DNA of 64,000 bases from Gammaproteobacteria bacterium (GCA_013178375.1 JABLXQ010000013.1:62001-126000); one strand, 5' to 3'; positions 16,496-25,587 are shown, counted from the stretch's first letter. Translations and numbers: made by a program. The notes: generated by a model not told the origin, from the sequence alone.

Positions 16496-16783
16496 ATGAA
16501 CGCAAAAGCTACCCCTTCCCCAGAAGAACAGAAACTGGACGAGTTTGTTATTTCCGCCAGGCATAGCAACCCCATTTTCGATGTAAATCACGGGAACGCT
16601 ATGATGAAGGCTACAAGCGTGCTGTACTTTCTGAAACGCTTCATTTTGAAGGACGAAGACCAAGGCATTTCAGAGGATCATGCCGTAGCCTCTTCAATGA
16701 TTCTTCAGTGTGCAATCAGTGCGCTTGAGCTGCATGTCGAATTCCAAGAGCGCAAATCCCAAATTTCAGGGGGTGCGGCATGA
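16496..16783 (+). CDS. hypothetical small helical protein (1 of 3 coupled)
   Basis: A 95-residue, mostly helical protein with no family I recognise. The ATG at 16496 has AAGAGG seven bases before it. HAVASSMILQCAISALELHVEFQE looks like an amphipathic helix. It is first in a coupled trio (4-bp overlap with the next gene). No membrane segment. Confidence 0.6.
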   Translation: MNAKATPSPEEQKLDEFVISARHSNPIFDVNHGNAMMKATSVLYFLKRFILKDEDQGISEDHAVASSMILQCAISALELHVEFQERKSQISGGAA

Positions 16784-17109
16784 ACGCAACTACCAAACAA
16801 GAAAACACCCTCACTGATCGCGAACAGTCCGCGATAACTATCCTTGAAGAAATCGCCAACGATGCTAATTCACTGCGCGGCGCGCTGATGGATATGGAGT
16901 TCGAGGGCACCAGCGTCAGCACGAAAGCGCTGCCTTTGTTTCGAGTTTTCGCGGAAAAAATTGGATGGATGGCCGAGCAGGGTATAAAGCGAGCAGGCGG
17001 TATTGGCTTAATTGTTGGCGACGCTGAAGACTGGTTATTGAGTCCAGCGGCCCGCGGTGCCATGAGGGCCGCAGAAAATGAACACGCGACCCAGGCCGAG
17101 GAGGCGTGA
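16780..17109 (+). CDS. hypothetical small helical protein (2 of 3 coupled)
   Basis: A 109-residue protein, start overlapping the previous stop (ATGA). Mostly helical with LTDREQSAITILEEIANDANSLRGALMDME in front and an Ala/Glu-rich end. No known family seen. Its compact coupling with both neighbours suggests the three act together, perhaps as an element-specific regulatory or interference module; this is inference. Confidence 0.6.
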   Translation: MNATTKQENTLTDREQSAITILEEIANDANSLRGALMDMEFEGTSVSTKALPLFRVFAEKIGWMAEQGIKRAGGIGLIVGDAEDWLLSPAARGAMRAAENEHATQAEEA

Positions 17110-17110
17110 T

Positions 17111-17371
17111 ATGAAACGGGAAATTCGTAATGGGGTGGAAGTCGCAACCAGAATGGACGTCGTAAACGAGCTGCATGCAGTCATGAGTCAGATTGAAGTG
17201 ATACCCTCAATCATGAAAGCCATTATGGCGATGGATGGCAACAGGGATTTGGCAGCACAGGCAAAGCACGTTACAACCATCGTCCAGATAGCACACAATG
17301 ACCTGGATGTATTGAGGGAAGCTGCAGAGAGCGCCGGAATCATTGGGGAGCTGGCAGAAATCAGATCCTGA
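17111..17371 (+). CDS. hypothetical small helical protein (3 of 3 coupled)
   Basis: An 86-residue helical protein starting one base after the previous stop. Contains MSQIEVIPSIMKAIMAMDGN and a second long helix ending in EAAESAGIIGELAEI. No known family. It is followed by a clear terminator at 17390-17415, so the trio forms one transcription unit. Confidence 0.6.
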   Translation: MKREIRNGVEVATRMDVVNELHAVMSQIEVIPSIMKAIMAMDGNRDLAAQAKHVTTIVQIAHNDLDVLREAAESAGIIGELAEIRS

Positions 17372-17389
17372 ACTTCCCACACCAAACCG

Positions 17390-17415
17390 AAGCCCGCCAC
17401 GCGCGGGCTTTTCTT
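17390..17415 (+). terminator. rho-independent terminator
   Basis: AAGCCCGC and GCGGGCTT form an 8-bp stem around CACGC, followed by TTCTTTT. Ends the three-gene unit starting at 16496. Confidence 0.88.
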
Positions 17416-17452
17416 TTGCGAAAGCTGCGGTAGGCCGTTAAAAGGAGTTAAT

Positions 17453-17719
17453 GTGACAAACTATGACGATGTTGGGTTAATTGAATTAGAGACTCCGGCA
17501 ATAACCAGTGTTTTTCCAACTCTCACGCTGAATCCATTGCTGGTGACCGAGGAACAACTCAAAGTGCTTTCCGGCTATTCCAACCGACGAGCATTGCGCA
17601 GTTGGTTGGATCGGGAGGGTATCCGCCACATGGTAGGCAAGGGCGGTCGGCTGGGCTGTACGATTAGAGCGCTGGATAAAATAGACGAACAGCAGAGCAA
17701 CGAAATCGAGTTTTTGTGA
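17453..17719 (+). CDS. DUF4224-like protein
   Basis: An 88-residue protein from a GTG start with AAAGGAG seven bases upstream (the ATG two bases earlier runs directly into a stop). LLVTEEQLKVLSGYSNRRALRSWLDREGI follows the DUF4224 pattern found beside phage integrases, where it may help excision or control. The C-terminal 25 residues are unmatched. Function inferred from family context only. Confidence 0.65.
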   Translation: MTNYDDVGLIELETPAITSVFPTLTLNPLLVTEEQLKVLSGYSNRRALRSWLDREGIRHMVGKGGRLGCTIRALDKIDEQQSNEIEFL

Positions 17720-17826
17720 TGAGCTGATTGTCGTCTCGCGCAACGATCAACCCGTCTTTGTGAGCTTTTTGTCTACAGCTTAATTTTCTTCTTCAACGGT
17801 GAATCACTTAGGGAGGCCGTCGGGAA

Positions 17827-18111
17827 ATGAATCAAAAGCTAGATGCTGCTGTTCGCAACCTGGTTGACGCATTGAACACAGACGCGGACATCTTGGACCG
17901 TCTCGCTCGAATTGAAAAAAAGCTGGACGAACTGTTGAGGCGGGTAACGCCTACGGATGAAATGCTAACGGCGGAACAGGTTGGAGAATTGCTTGGCTAC
18001 TCTCGCCGCACGATCGCGGACCGCCATTCAAAGCAGCCCGGCTTCCCGAAGCGCTACGGTAAGCGATGGCGGAAGTCTGAGGTGCTGGCGTGGGCTGCAA
18101 AAAGAAGATGA
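17827..18111 (+). CDS. AlpA-like helix-turn-helix protein
   Basis: A 94-residue protein. Residues 1-45 form a likely coiled coil (IEKKLDELLRR), then LTAEQVGELLGYSRRTIADRHSKQPGFPKRYGKRWRKSEVLAW is an AlpA/MerR-type winged helix with the usual GKRWRKSEV wing. P4 AlpA-type proteins activate integrase genes and satellite excision. The element thus has one such regulator at each end (with 7374-7616). A weak GGGAAATG context gives the start. Confidence 0.75.
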   Translation: MNQKLDAAVRNLVDALNTDADILDRLARIEKKLDELLRRVTPTDEMLTAEQVGELLGYSRRTIADRHSKQPGFPKRYGKRWRKSEVLAWAAKRR

Positions 18112-18328
18112 CGCGAACGGGATTCCAAATGTCGGGCAAGATGAACCGATGGAAATGCGCTCCTCCTGTTGTAACATATTGAAATATATAGATTTAATAT
18201 TTGTGTGAATTTGGTAATTTTCCATGTACAGTTCGCCGCGTGAAGCGCTACACCTACTACAATATACCTATTCTTCTGTTGCGGACCCATCACATTGTCT
18301 AGGTTGTCCCTCGAATTAGCCATATCAA

Positions 18329-19123
18329 ATGAATGCCGATCTGAACAAGATTGATTTAGTGATCCAATATGCTCTTCTCACTGCTGGAGAAGAGGATGAT
18401 CTCTATAGTCGGCAACTAGGGCCAATACACCTAATCAAGTATGTCTACTTGGCTGATCTTTATTACGCCAAAAAAAATAATGGACAAACATATACTGGAG
18501 TTGATTGGCAATTCTATAACTTTGGCCCTTGGTCCAAGCTGGTTCACTCTAGGATTGAACCAGCTTTAACCGCTGTATGTGCGAACAAGGCTACATTCGA
18601 AAGTGACTATGGAGACAGTGATTGGTCTCGCTGGAATTTGCGTAACGAATATCTTTTGACGGATAAGTCTAAACAACTCCCCTCTACAATCACCTTGCAC
18701 CTGCGCAAGGATATTCACAAATTTTTAAAAGATACACCATCACTATTGGATTTCGCTTATAAGACTGCGCCGATGTTAAATGCTGCTCCGGGCGAACAGC
18801 TGGATTTTTCGCGTGTTGCTTCAAGCAAGCACCAGGAAGTTGAAGAAGCCCCAAAGTTGAGGATGTCCTCTCTTTCTTCAAAGAAGCAAAAACTGTTTTC
18901 AGATAAAATGAAACAATTGAGACAGAAATTTCAAGAAAGTAAAACAAGAAAGCCAGAATTAGTATCGCCAGTAAAAGAACCAGCCTTCGACGAAGTGTAC
19001 CGCCAAGGTGTTCAGTGGTTGGACTCTTTGGCAGGTGAGTCATTTTCTGTTAAGAAGCTGACTGCAGAATTTTCAGATGAGGTATGGAAGTCCAGTACAA
19101 GGAATAGTGATGACATTCCCTGA
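18329..19123 (+). CDS. Panacea/SocA-like protein, candidate antitoxin
   Basis: A 264-residue protein. LGPIHLIKYVYLADLYYAKKN and YTGVDWQFYNFGPWS resemble the start of SocA/DUF4065 (Panacea) domains, with the K-x-x-Y-L-A-D core and a Y/F-G-P-x-S motif. Panacea proteins neutralise many unrelated toxins. The segment 165-215 is highly charged and probably a linker. The following gene overlaps by 14 bp, the usual order for such pairs. The region is much more AT-rich than the rest of the window, a sign of recent gain. Match is partial, so the antitoxin role is a hypothesis. Confidence 0.5.
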   Translation: MNADLNKIDLVIQYALLTAGEEDDLYSRQLGPIHLIKYVYLADLYYAKKNNGQTYTGVDWQFYNFGPWSKLVHSRIEPALTAVCANKATFESDYGDSDWSRWNLRNEYLLTDKSKQLPSTITLHLRKDIHKFLKDTPSLLDFAYKTAPMLNAAPGEQLDFSRVASSKHQEVEEAPKLRMSSLSSKKQKLFSDKMKQLRQKFQESKTRKPELVSPVKEPAFDEVYRQGVQWLDSLAGESFSVKKLTAEFSDEVWKSSTRNSDDIP

Positions 19124-19823
19124 TGATTGTGTACAGTCAATTATTCAGCCTGATGAATGGTGGGTTCAAAATACAAGCGGGAAGATATGTCGTGGCGCTT
19201 TGGTATTTGCCTTCGTATCGCACGTTGACCAGATACCATACACCTTTGAGCCAGTGGGAAGAAAAATAGCTACTGAGCATTCTAAAGCTGATGTGTTGGT
19301 GGCCCCATTGAAGGTAAACCAACCTTTGAAACAGACTCAACTTCCTGTCGCGGCAATGCCACTTCATCATGGAGAAGTTTGGGCGGCTAACAAGGCAAAA
19401 AAGAGGCCCTGCATAGTATTGGGTGCAAATCACGCCTCAGTGGAAAAATCGCTTACGGTTGGTAAGCCCAACCATGCAACAGCCCCCACATACTTGGTTG
19501 CACCATTTTACGGTGTAACCAAGACTCAAGGCAGGGCTGGTTATTCAGACGCATTTGTCGAAAGGGTACGGCACTGTGAGTATCCGCAATTCCATTGGGA
19601 CAAGTTGCCATTTCCTAGCGATACTGAAGAGTCTATATTGAGGCTGGACCATTTGCAGCCAATTGGTGCCCATTACGAATCATACAAACTTACTGGCTAT
19701 ACCCTTTCTGAGCCAGGCTTGCGAATTGTTGATGATATGCTGAGTTGGTTATTGTGGGGTGGGGTACCACCAGAGAGTCAAATTTTAATTTACAGAAGCT
19801 TGATTGAAGATATGCTCTGTTAG
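19110..19823 (+). CDS. PemK/MazF-like protein, candidate toxin
   Basis: A 237-residue protein overlapping the Panacea-like gene. GEVWAANKAKKRPCIVLG (about residues 89-106) resembles the G-D-V-x...K-x-R-P-x-x-V-L core of PemK/MazF endoribonucleases; LVAPFYGV is a second matching strand. The N-terminal 85 residues and the C-terminal 60 residues are extra compared with standard 110-residue MazF. Start taken at the ATG at 19110; a GTG lies just before. A terminator follows at 19848. Toxin activity is inferred from pairing and this motif alone. Confidence 0.45.
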   Translation: MTFPDDCVQSIIQPDEWWVQNTSGKICRGALVFAFVSHVDQIPYTFEPVGRKIATEHSKADVLVAPLKVNQPLKQTQLPVAAMPLHHGEVWAANKAKKRPCIVLGANHASVEKSLTVGKPNHATAPTYLVAPFYGVTKTQGRAGYSDAFVERVRHCEYPQFHWDKLPFPSDTEESILRLDHLQPIGAHYESYKLTGYTLSEPGLRIVDDMLSWLLWGGVPPESQILIYRSLIEDMLC

Positions 19824-19847
19824 CTGCAAGCAATTACTCCACCACAA

Positions 19848-19871
19848 GAGCCCGCCCTGTGCGGGCTTTTT
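19848..19871 (+). terminator. rho-independent terminator
   Basis: GAGCCCGC and GCGGGCTT pair (7-bp GC-rich core AGCCCGC) around CCTGT, then T run. Ends the Panacea-like/PemK-like unit. Confidence 0.87.
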
Positions 19872-19923
19872 ATCAAATTAGTTTGTGCTGTATGGATGAT
19901 GAAAGGTACGGGGGAAGTTGCAA

Positions 19924-19949
19924 CAAAAAACCCGCCATCGGGCGGGTCT
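19924..19949 (-). terminator. rho-independent terminator, leftward
   Basis: On the minus strand, ACCCGCC pairs with GGCGGGT around a short loop followed by six T (A run 19925-19930 on the plus strand). It ends the leftward CopG/BrnT-like unit. Confidence 0.85.
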
Positions 19950-19962
19950 TGGAGAGCGTCAG

Positions 19963-20313
19963 TTAAGCGCAATTGGCAATTGGATCATCAGGATTCTCTT
20001 GATGCCTCTGCTCTTCTTGGTGCTGCTTGTTACGCTTATAAGCCTCAACAAGCAGCATTTTCAACTCTGCATCAACAAATCGACGTAGAATCTGTTTAAT
20101 AAGGGGCTGATAGCCTAAGCCATGTAAACCGGCAATGAGCTTCAGCTCTTCCAGCAAATCAGGCTGTACTCTTATAGAAATTGTCTTCAATCCAGCGGCT
20201 TCCTGCACGTGACTGACATCTAATTCCGAGAGTTTGGCATAACGCTCGTCAGAACCAAGAGCGCCAGATTCCCACGCCTCCACTGTTCCTTCGATCTTTT
20301 TGACCTTACTCAT
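19963..20313 (-). CDS. CopG/ribbon-helix-helix antitoxin
   Basis: A 116-residue protein. ISIRVQPDLLEELKLIAGLHGLGYQPLIKQILRRFVDAEL (about residues 45-84) is a ribbon-helix-helix domain: one strand binding DNA, then two helices. The pattern matches the antitoxin commonly paired with BrnT-like toxins. Second in a leftward operon, 15 bp after the toxin gene. It likely represses its own promoter upstream of 20622 and neutralises the toxin. The tail (QHQEEQRHQENPDD) is disordered. Confidence 0.8.
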   Translation of the reverse strand: MSKVKKIEGTVEAWESGALGSDERYAKLSELDVSHVQEAAGLKTISIRVQPDLLEELKLIAGLHGLGYQPLIKQILRRFVDAELKMLLVEAYKRNKQHQEEQRHQENPDDPIANCA

Positions 20314-20328
20314 GATGTAGTGCTCCGA

Positions 20329-20622
20329 TCATTTGCTTGTTAACTTCATATATAACTTCTTTCTGCTTTCGTCTGCATCGAACGCAGTTTTAATGACAAT
20401 TGTTCCATCAACCATCATAAAAGCGACAAAAAGCCAGCGGCCTTTGTCGGTCTCTTCAATAAACCAATGCGTTGGCGGGTCTGTCTTGTGTTCTTCCCTC
20501 GGGTCTATAAGAAAGCCTCTTTGAACATTTGCGAAGCATTCAAGCACCTCAGAAGGCAGCACGTTGTGCTTCACCTTTAACTTTCTCTCTATGCTTGAAT
20601 CAATCTTTATGCCATGTTTCAT
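20329..20622 (-). CDS. BrnT-like toxin
   Basis: A 97-residue protein in which IDPREEHKTDPPTHWFIEE, DKGRWLFVAF and KTAFDADESRKKLY fit the RelE-fold relatives of BrnT that databases often mislabel as ADP-ribosyl-(dinitrogen reductase) hydrolase. Such toxins cleave RNA. First gene of a leftward pair with a CopG-type antitoxin, a toxin-first order typical for BrnT/BrnA. Position just inside the right repeat suits an element-stabilising module. Confidence 0.75.
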   Translation of the reverse strand: MKHGIKIDSSIERKLKVKHNVLPSEVLECFANVQRGFLIDPREEHKTDPPTHWFIEETDKGRWLFVAFMMVDGTIVIKTAFDADESRKKLYMKLTSK

Positions 20623-20991
20623 TGCAGACGCGAAGCCCCTTCATTTTCTGTATGTACGGTTTACTGCATAAAGTGAGCAGCACTGTATATACACGGGCCT
20701 GCCATTTCAAGAATAGTTCAACTCTTTTCAGTGATACATGGGGAAGAATGACAGAATGGAGTAATTATTGTGTGATAAAGGTCACATTTTATATATCAGT
20801 TCGTTGATTTTTGAGCTACTCGACGTGATGGCACGTAAAGAATTAAAGAAAGTTGAGAAGAGACGTGTATATACAGAGGTGGGGGAGGCGGATCGTGTTT
20901 AGCTTGCTTGGAGGTGCTTGCCGTAGCTGCCTATTTGCTACCTAATGACTTTTCGGGGTGTGCGTCATTTGTTGTAGCTATTTGATTTATT
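20623..20991. other. right-end intergenic region of the element
   Basis: About 369 bases with no supported gene. It holds the promoter region of the BrnT-like unit on the minus strand near 20625-20780, a purine-rich stretch (20830-20890), and the right-end pair of integrase-type motifs at 20925-20943. Confidence 0.55.
20925..20943. promoter_or_regulatory. candidate integrase arm-type sites, right end
   Basis: AGCTGCCT (20925-20932, two mismatches to the left motif) and TGCTACCT (20936-20943, identical) are 11 bp apart, the same spacing and direction as the pair at 5291-5309. They lie about 49 bp before the right repeat. Confidence 0.45.
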
Positions 20992-21041
20992 TGGTCGGGC
21001 ATGCAGGATTTGAACCTGCGACCCCTACTTCCCGAAAGTAG
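20992..21041 (-). repeat. attR: direct repeat within tRNA-Pro
   Basis: Fifty bases identical to 5116-5165. This copy restores the 3' part of the tRNA gene at the right junction, so insertion did not destroy the tRNA. Crossover must fall inside this segment, probably near the anticodon loop as in many tyrosine integrases. Confidence 0.93.
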
Positions 21042-21068
21042 TGCGCTACCAGACTGCGCTAATGCCCG
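20992..21068 (-). tRNA. tRNA-Pro (anticodon CGG)
   Basis: A 77-base cloverleaf with encoded CCA. The acceptor CGGGCAT pairs with ATGCCCG, discriminator A, D arm GCGC/GCGC around AGTCTGGTA, anticodon stem CTACT/AGTAG with loop TTCGGGA giving anticodon CGG, T arm GCAGG/CCTGC with TTCAAAT. Reads codon CCG. Its 3' 50 bases belong to the element-derived repeat. Confidence 0.97.
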
Positions 21069-21140
21069 ATAAGAAGAGGGCGCCATTATAGGTACCTTTA
21101 ATGGCTGAAACAATATGCGCCCGGTGGATTGTTTGTGGCC

Positions 21141-22109
21141 TCAGTGGTTCCTGGCTACCGCCAGATCGCACAGGGCCAGCATGGCCTGCTTGTGCAGATT
21201 GTCGGGCACTGCAGCGAGGCATGCCTTGGCGAGGCGCGACTGTTCCTGGGCCTGCTCGATGGTGTAATCCAGCGCGCCGCAATCCCGCACCGCGCGGGTG
21301 ATCGCATCCAGCTCATCCAGTCCGCCAGTGTTGATGGCCTTGCGGATCAGCGCCCGGTCCGCTTCCTTGCCGTGCTGCAGCGCGAAAATCAGCGGCAGCG
21401 TCGGTTTGCCCTCCGCCAGATCGTCGCCTACGTTCTTGCCCATCTCGTCAGCGCTGCCGGTGTAATCCAGCACGTCGTCGATCAGTTGGAAAGCACAGCC
21501 CAGATGGTCCGCATAGCGGGCAAAAGCCAGTTCCATCTCGGTGCCCGGATTGGCCAGCACGGCGCCGGACTGAGCCGAGGCTTCGAACATCTTGGCGGTC
21601 TTGTAGCGGATCACTTCCATGTACTGCTGCTCGGTGGTGTCCGGATTCTTGCAGTTGATCAACTGCAGCACCTCGCCCTCGGCAATCAGGTTGGTGGCTT
21701 CCGACAGAATGCGCAGGATCTTCATGTTGCCCACGTTCACCACCATCTGGAACGAACGCGAGATCAGGAAGTCCCCCACCAGCACGCTGGGTGCGTTGCC
21801 CCACACGGCGTTAACGGTGGCCTGGCCCCGGCGCAGTGAGGATTCGTCCACCACATCGTCGTGCAGCAGGGTGGCGGTGTGCAGGAACTCCACCACGGCG
21901 GCCACGTCGATATGCTGGTTGCCCTCATAACCCAGGGCGCGGGCGCTCAGCAGGCATACCAGCGGACGCAGCCGCTTGCCGCCACTTTTGATAATGTAGT
22001 GGCCGATTTCCTTGATCAGTGGCACGTGAGTATGCAGTTGCTTGAAAATCAACTCGTTAACTGCCAGAAAGTCGGTCTCAACCACTGCGGAAATTGCTTT
22101 GAAGTCCAT
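21141..22109 (-). CDS. ispB: octaprenyl/polyprenyl diphosphate synthase
   Basis: A 322-residue trans-prenyltransferase that extends farnesyl diphosphate with isopentenyl units to make the ubiquinone side chain. GGKRLRP, the first Asp-rich motif LLHDDVVDESSLRRG and the second FQLIDDVLDYTG are all present; YKTAKMFEAS is also typical. Length and divergent placement against rplU match other gammaproteobacteria. Chain length (8 or 9 units) cannot be set from motifs alone. Confidence 0.96.
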   Translation of the reverse strand: MDFKAISAVVETDFLAVNELIFKQLHTHVPLIKEIGHYIIKSGGKRLRPLVCLLSARALGYEGNQHIDVAAVVEFLHTATLLHDDVVDESSLRRGQATVNAVWGNAPSVLVGDFLISRSFQMVVNVGNMKILRILSEATNLIAEGEVLQLINCKNPDTTEQQYMEVIRYKTAKMFEASAQSGAVLANPGTEMELAFARYADHLGCAFQLIDDVLDYTGSADEMGKNVGDDLAEGKPTLPLIFALQHGKEADRALIRKAINTGGLDELDAITRAVRDCGALDYTIEQAQEQSRLAKACLAAVPDNLHKQAMLALCDLAVARNH

Positions 22110-22427
22110 ATTGATGAGTCGGCCGCCTGAAAGATGGGCACTGAGTCAGTGCAACTTGAGAGGTGGACGGGAATGCTATGGGTGGGGGCATGGGGTGTCA
22201 AGCTAAAGGCCTGATTTTGCAGTGGGGCATGAGGAATAGGGGTGGTGGGACCGGGTCAGGATTTCCCGTTGGGATCGGGGTTGCACCGCCGTGATGATTC
22301 CCTTACAATTGCGCCCCCTGTGACCCCGGCGCTGTCAGGCTTCCCTGTGAGGCTTTGAGTAGATGGACGTCGGTACAGTTTTAAGCAGAAATCTGATGCT
22401 CGATAGAAGCGTTTGGAGTCAGCAGCT
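22110..22427. other. divergent intergenic region ispB-rplU
   Basis: 318 bases without a gene. It holds a good sigma-70 promoter for rplU at 22281-22309 and about 118 bases of leader before the L21 start, which may include an autoregulatory structure. The ispB promoter was not identified with confidence. Confidence 0.6.
22281..22309 (+). promoter_or_regulatory. sigma-70 promoter of rplU-rpmA
   Basis: TTGCAC (22281-22286) and TACAAT (22304-22309) are separated by exactly 17 bp, and start 119 bases before the L21 start codon. Confidence 0.72.
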
Positions 22428-22739
22428 ATGTACGCGGTATTTGTAAGTGGTGGCAAGCAGCACCGAGTCGCAGAAGGCGACGTGGTGAAGCTGGAATTGA
22501 TCGACGCCGAACCCGGCGCAGCCATCGAATTTGATCAAGTTCTTTTGGTTTCCAATGGTGCCGATGTGAAAATCGGTGCTCCTGTTGTGGCTGGTGGCAA
22601 GGTGAGCGCGGAAGTGGTAACCCACGGTCGTGGCGACAAGATTCGCATCATCAAATTCCGCCGTCGTAAGCACTATCGCAAGCAAGCGGGCCACCGCCAG
22701 TACTTCACTGAAGTGAAGATCACTGGTATCAGCGCCTGA
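22428..22739 (+). CDS. rplU: 50S ribosomal protein L21
   Basis: A 103-residue protein, [20 protein letters not shown] at the start and [20 protein letters not shown] near the end, both hallmark L21 segments. L21 binds 23S rRNA next to L20. The ATG at 22428 gives the standard N-terminus; the longer in-frame start is not conserved. First gene of the rplU-rpmA unit, 18 bp before rpmA. Confidence 0.98.
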   Translation: MYAVFVSGGKQHRVAEGDVVKLELIDAEPGAAIEFDQVLLVSNGADVKIGAPVVAGGKVSAEVVTHGRGDKIRIIKFRRRKHYRKQAGHRQYFTEVKITGISA

Positions 22740-22757
22740 GTTAAGGGGAGATAAACA

Positions 22758-23018
22758 ATGGCTCACAAGAAGGCGGGTGGTAGTACCCGCAACGGTCGCG
22801 ACTCAGAAAGTAAACGCCTTGGCGTCAAGCGCTACGGTGGCCAGCTGGTGAAAGCCGGCAATATCATCATTCGTCAGCGTGGCACTGAATTCCACCCTGG
22901 CAAGAATGTTGGTATTGGCAAGGACCACACCATCTTCGCCAAAATCGAAGGCGTGGTTCTGTTCGAAGTGAAAGGTCCCAAGAATCGCCGGACCATTTCC
23001 ATCGTACCTGCTGCTTAA
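22758..23018 (+). CDS. rpmA: 50S ribosomal protein L27
   Basis: An 86-residue protein beginning [20 protein letters not shown], the L27 signature; the N-terminal tail reaches the peptidyl transferase centre. GGGGAG precedes the ATG, and a terminator follows at 23047. Length is standard. Confidence 0.98.
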   Translation: MAHKKAGGSTRNGRDSESKRLGVKRYGGQLVKAGNIIIRQRGTEFHPGKNVGIGKDHTIFAKIEGVVLFEVKGPKNRRTISIVPAA

Positions 23019-23046
23019 GCTGTACCGCTGTCGGTTTCGGATAGCG

Positions 23047-23076
23047 AAGCCCTGCCCGAAAGGCGGGGCTTTTTGC
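23047..23076 (+). terminator. rho-independent terminator of rplU-rpmA
   Basis: AAGCCCTGCC and GGCGGGGCTT pair (one G-T) around CGAAA, followed by TTTTT. Confidence 0.88.
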
Positions 23077-23112
23077 GTTGTGGATGCCGGCAGGAATGCT
23101 CGGCAAGGTTAG

Positions 23113-24399
<1,287 letters not shown>

Positions 24400-24404
24400 T
24401 TGCC

Positions 24405-25553
24405 ATGATCAAGGTTTCCAGTTCCAAATTGAGTGAGCGCAGCCAGATTGCCAGGGCGCGGCGTTGGGTGGTGAAAATCGGTAGCGCCCTGCTGACCAAC
24501 AATGGCCAGGGGCTCGATCATGCCGCCATTGCCGGCTGGGTGTCCCAGCTGGTGACGCTGCAGAAAAGCGGCATCGAGATCGTGCTGGTGTCGTCCGGCT
24601 CGGTGGCCGAGGGTATGAGCCGGCTAGGCTGGAAATCACGCCCCAAGGCCATGCACGAGTTGCAGGCAGCGGCAGCGGTGGGGCAGATGGGGTTGGTGCA
24701 GACCTGGGAAACCTCGTTCAAGACCCATGGCGTGCATACGGCGCAGATCCTGGTAACCCATGACGACCTGTCCGACCGCAAGCGCTACCTGAATGCGCGT
24801 ACCACCCTGTCGACCCTGATCGAGCTGGGGGTGGTGCCGGTGGTGAACGAGAACGACACTGTGGTCACCGACGAGATCCGTTTCGGCGACAACGATACAC
24901 TGGGCGCCCTGATCACCAATCTGGTGGAAGCCGATTTACTGGTGATCCTCACCGATCAGCCCGGCATGTTCGAGGCTGATCCCCGCAAGAATCCTGATGC
25001 AAAACTGATTTCCCAGGCCCGTGCCGCTGATCCCGCTCTGCTGGGCATGGCAGGGGCTACTGGCGGCGCGCTGGGCAGGGGTGGCATGGCCACCAAGGTG
25101 CGGGCGGCGCAGCTGGCCAGCCGCTCTGGCGCTGCAACCATGATTGTGGGCGGGCGTCTGCCGGCGGTGCTGGACCGGGTGTATGCGGGCGAGGACATTG
25201 GTACCCTGCTGGTGCCTGACGAGACCCCCATGGCCGCGCGCAAGCAGTGGCTGGCAGGACACCTGCAGATGCGGGGCGTGCTGACGCTGGATGCCGGCGC
25301 GGTGACTGCCCTGCAGAAGAAAGGTGTCAGTCTGCTGCCCGTGGGTGTGCGCGAGGTGGCCGGCAGCTTCTCCCGGGGCGAGATGGTGGCCTGTGTGGGG
25401 CCGGATGGCGAACGGGTGGCTTGTGGTCTGGTCAACTATGGTGCCGAGGAGGCCCGCAAGATCGCGGGTGTGAGCACGGATCAGATCGCCGAGCGCCTGG
25501 GTTATGTGGATGAGCCGGAGCTGATCCACCGGGACAATATTGTGGTGTTCTAG
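24405..25553 (+). CDS. proB: glutamate 5-kinase
   Basis: A 382-residue enzyme that phosphorylates glutamate in the first step of proline synthesis. Residues 18-265 are the amino-acid-kinase domain ([47 protein letters not shown]-like [12 protein letters not shown]), followed by a C-terminal PUA domain (about 285-365). Length and two-domain form are standard. Probably co-transcribed with obgE; a shared terminator follows. Feedback inhibition by proline is known for the family. Confidence 0.96.
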   Translation: MIKVSSSKLSERSQIARARRWVVKIGSALLTNNGQGLDHAAIAGWVSQLVTLQKSGIEIVLVSSGSVAEGMSRLGWKSRPKAMHELQAAAAVGQMGLVQTWETSFKTHGVHTAQILVTHDDLSDRKRYLNARTTLSTLIELGVVPVVNENDTVVTDEIRFGDNDTLGALITNLVEADLLVILTDQPGMFEADPRKNPDAKLISQARAADPALLGMAGATGGALGRGGMATKVRAAQLASRSGAATMIVGGRLPAVLDRVYAGEDIGTLLVPDETPMAARKQWLAGHLQMRGVLTLDAGAVTALQKKGVSLLPVGVREVAGSFSRGEMVACVGPDGERVACGLVNYGAEEARKIAGVSTDQIAERLGYVDEPELIHRDNIVVF

Positions 25554-25587
25554 GCGCTATTGGCCAGGCAACCTGAATAACAGGCAC

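Larger units (their letters stand above)
5116..21041. mobile_element. integrated element in tRNA-Pro(CGG), candidate phage satellite
   Basis: About 15.9 kb bounded by a 50-bp perfect direct repeat (5116-5165 and 20992-21041) that is the 3' part of a tRNA-Pro gene. The integrase lies just inside the left repeat and reads inward. The content is phage-like but very incomplete: integrase, HTH regulators, primase, DUF3631 ATPase, Nu1-like and GRPPK-type terminase-small-subunit-like proteins, HK97-type prohead protease, tape measure protein, small unknown genes and two toxin-antitoxin-like pairs. Large terminase, portal, major capsid, baseplate/tail-fibre and lysis genes are not seen. Boundaries are seen directly; the satellite reading is inference, with a decayed prophage as alternative. 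Confidence 0.88.

Noticed and set aside
19896-20099. Rightward 67-codon frame
   Set aside because: It crosses a leftward terminator and lies opposite the CopG-type antitoxin gene.
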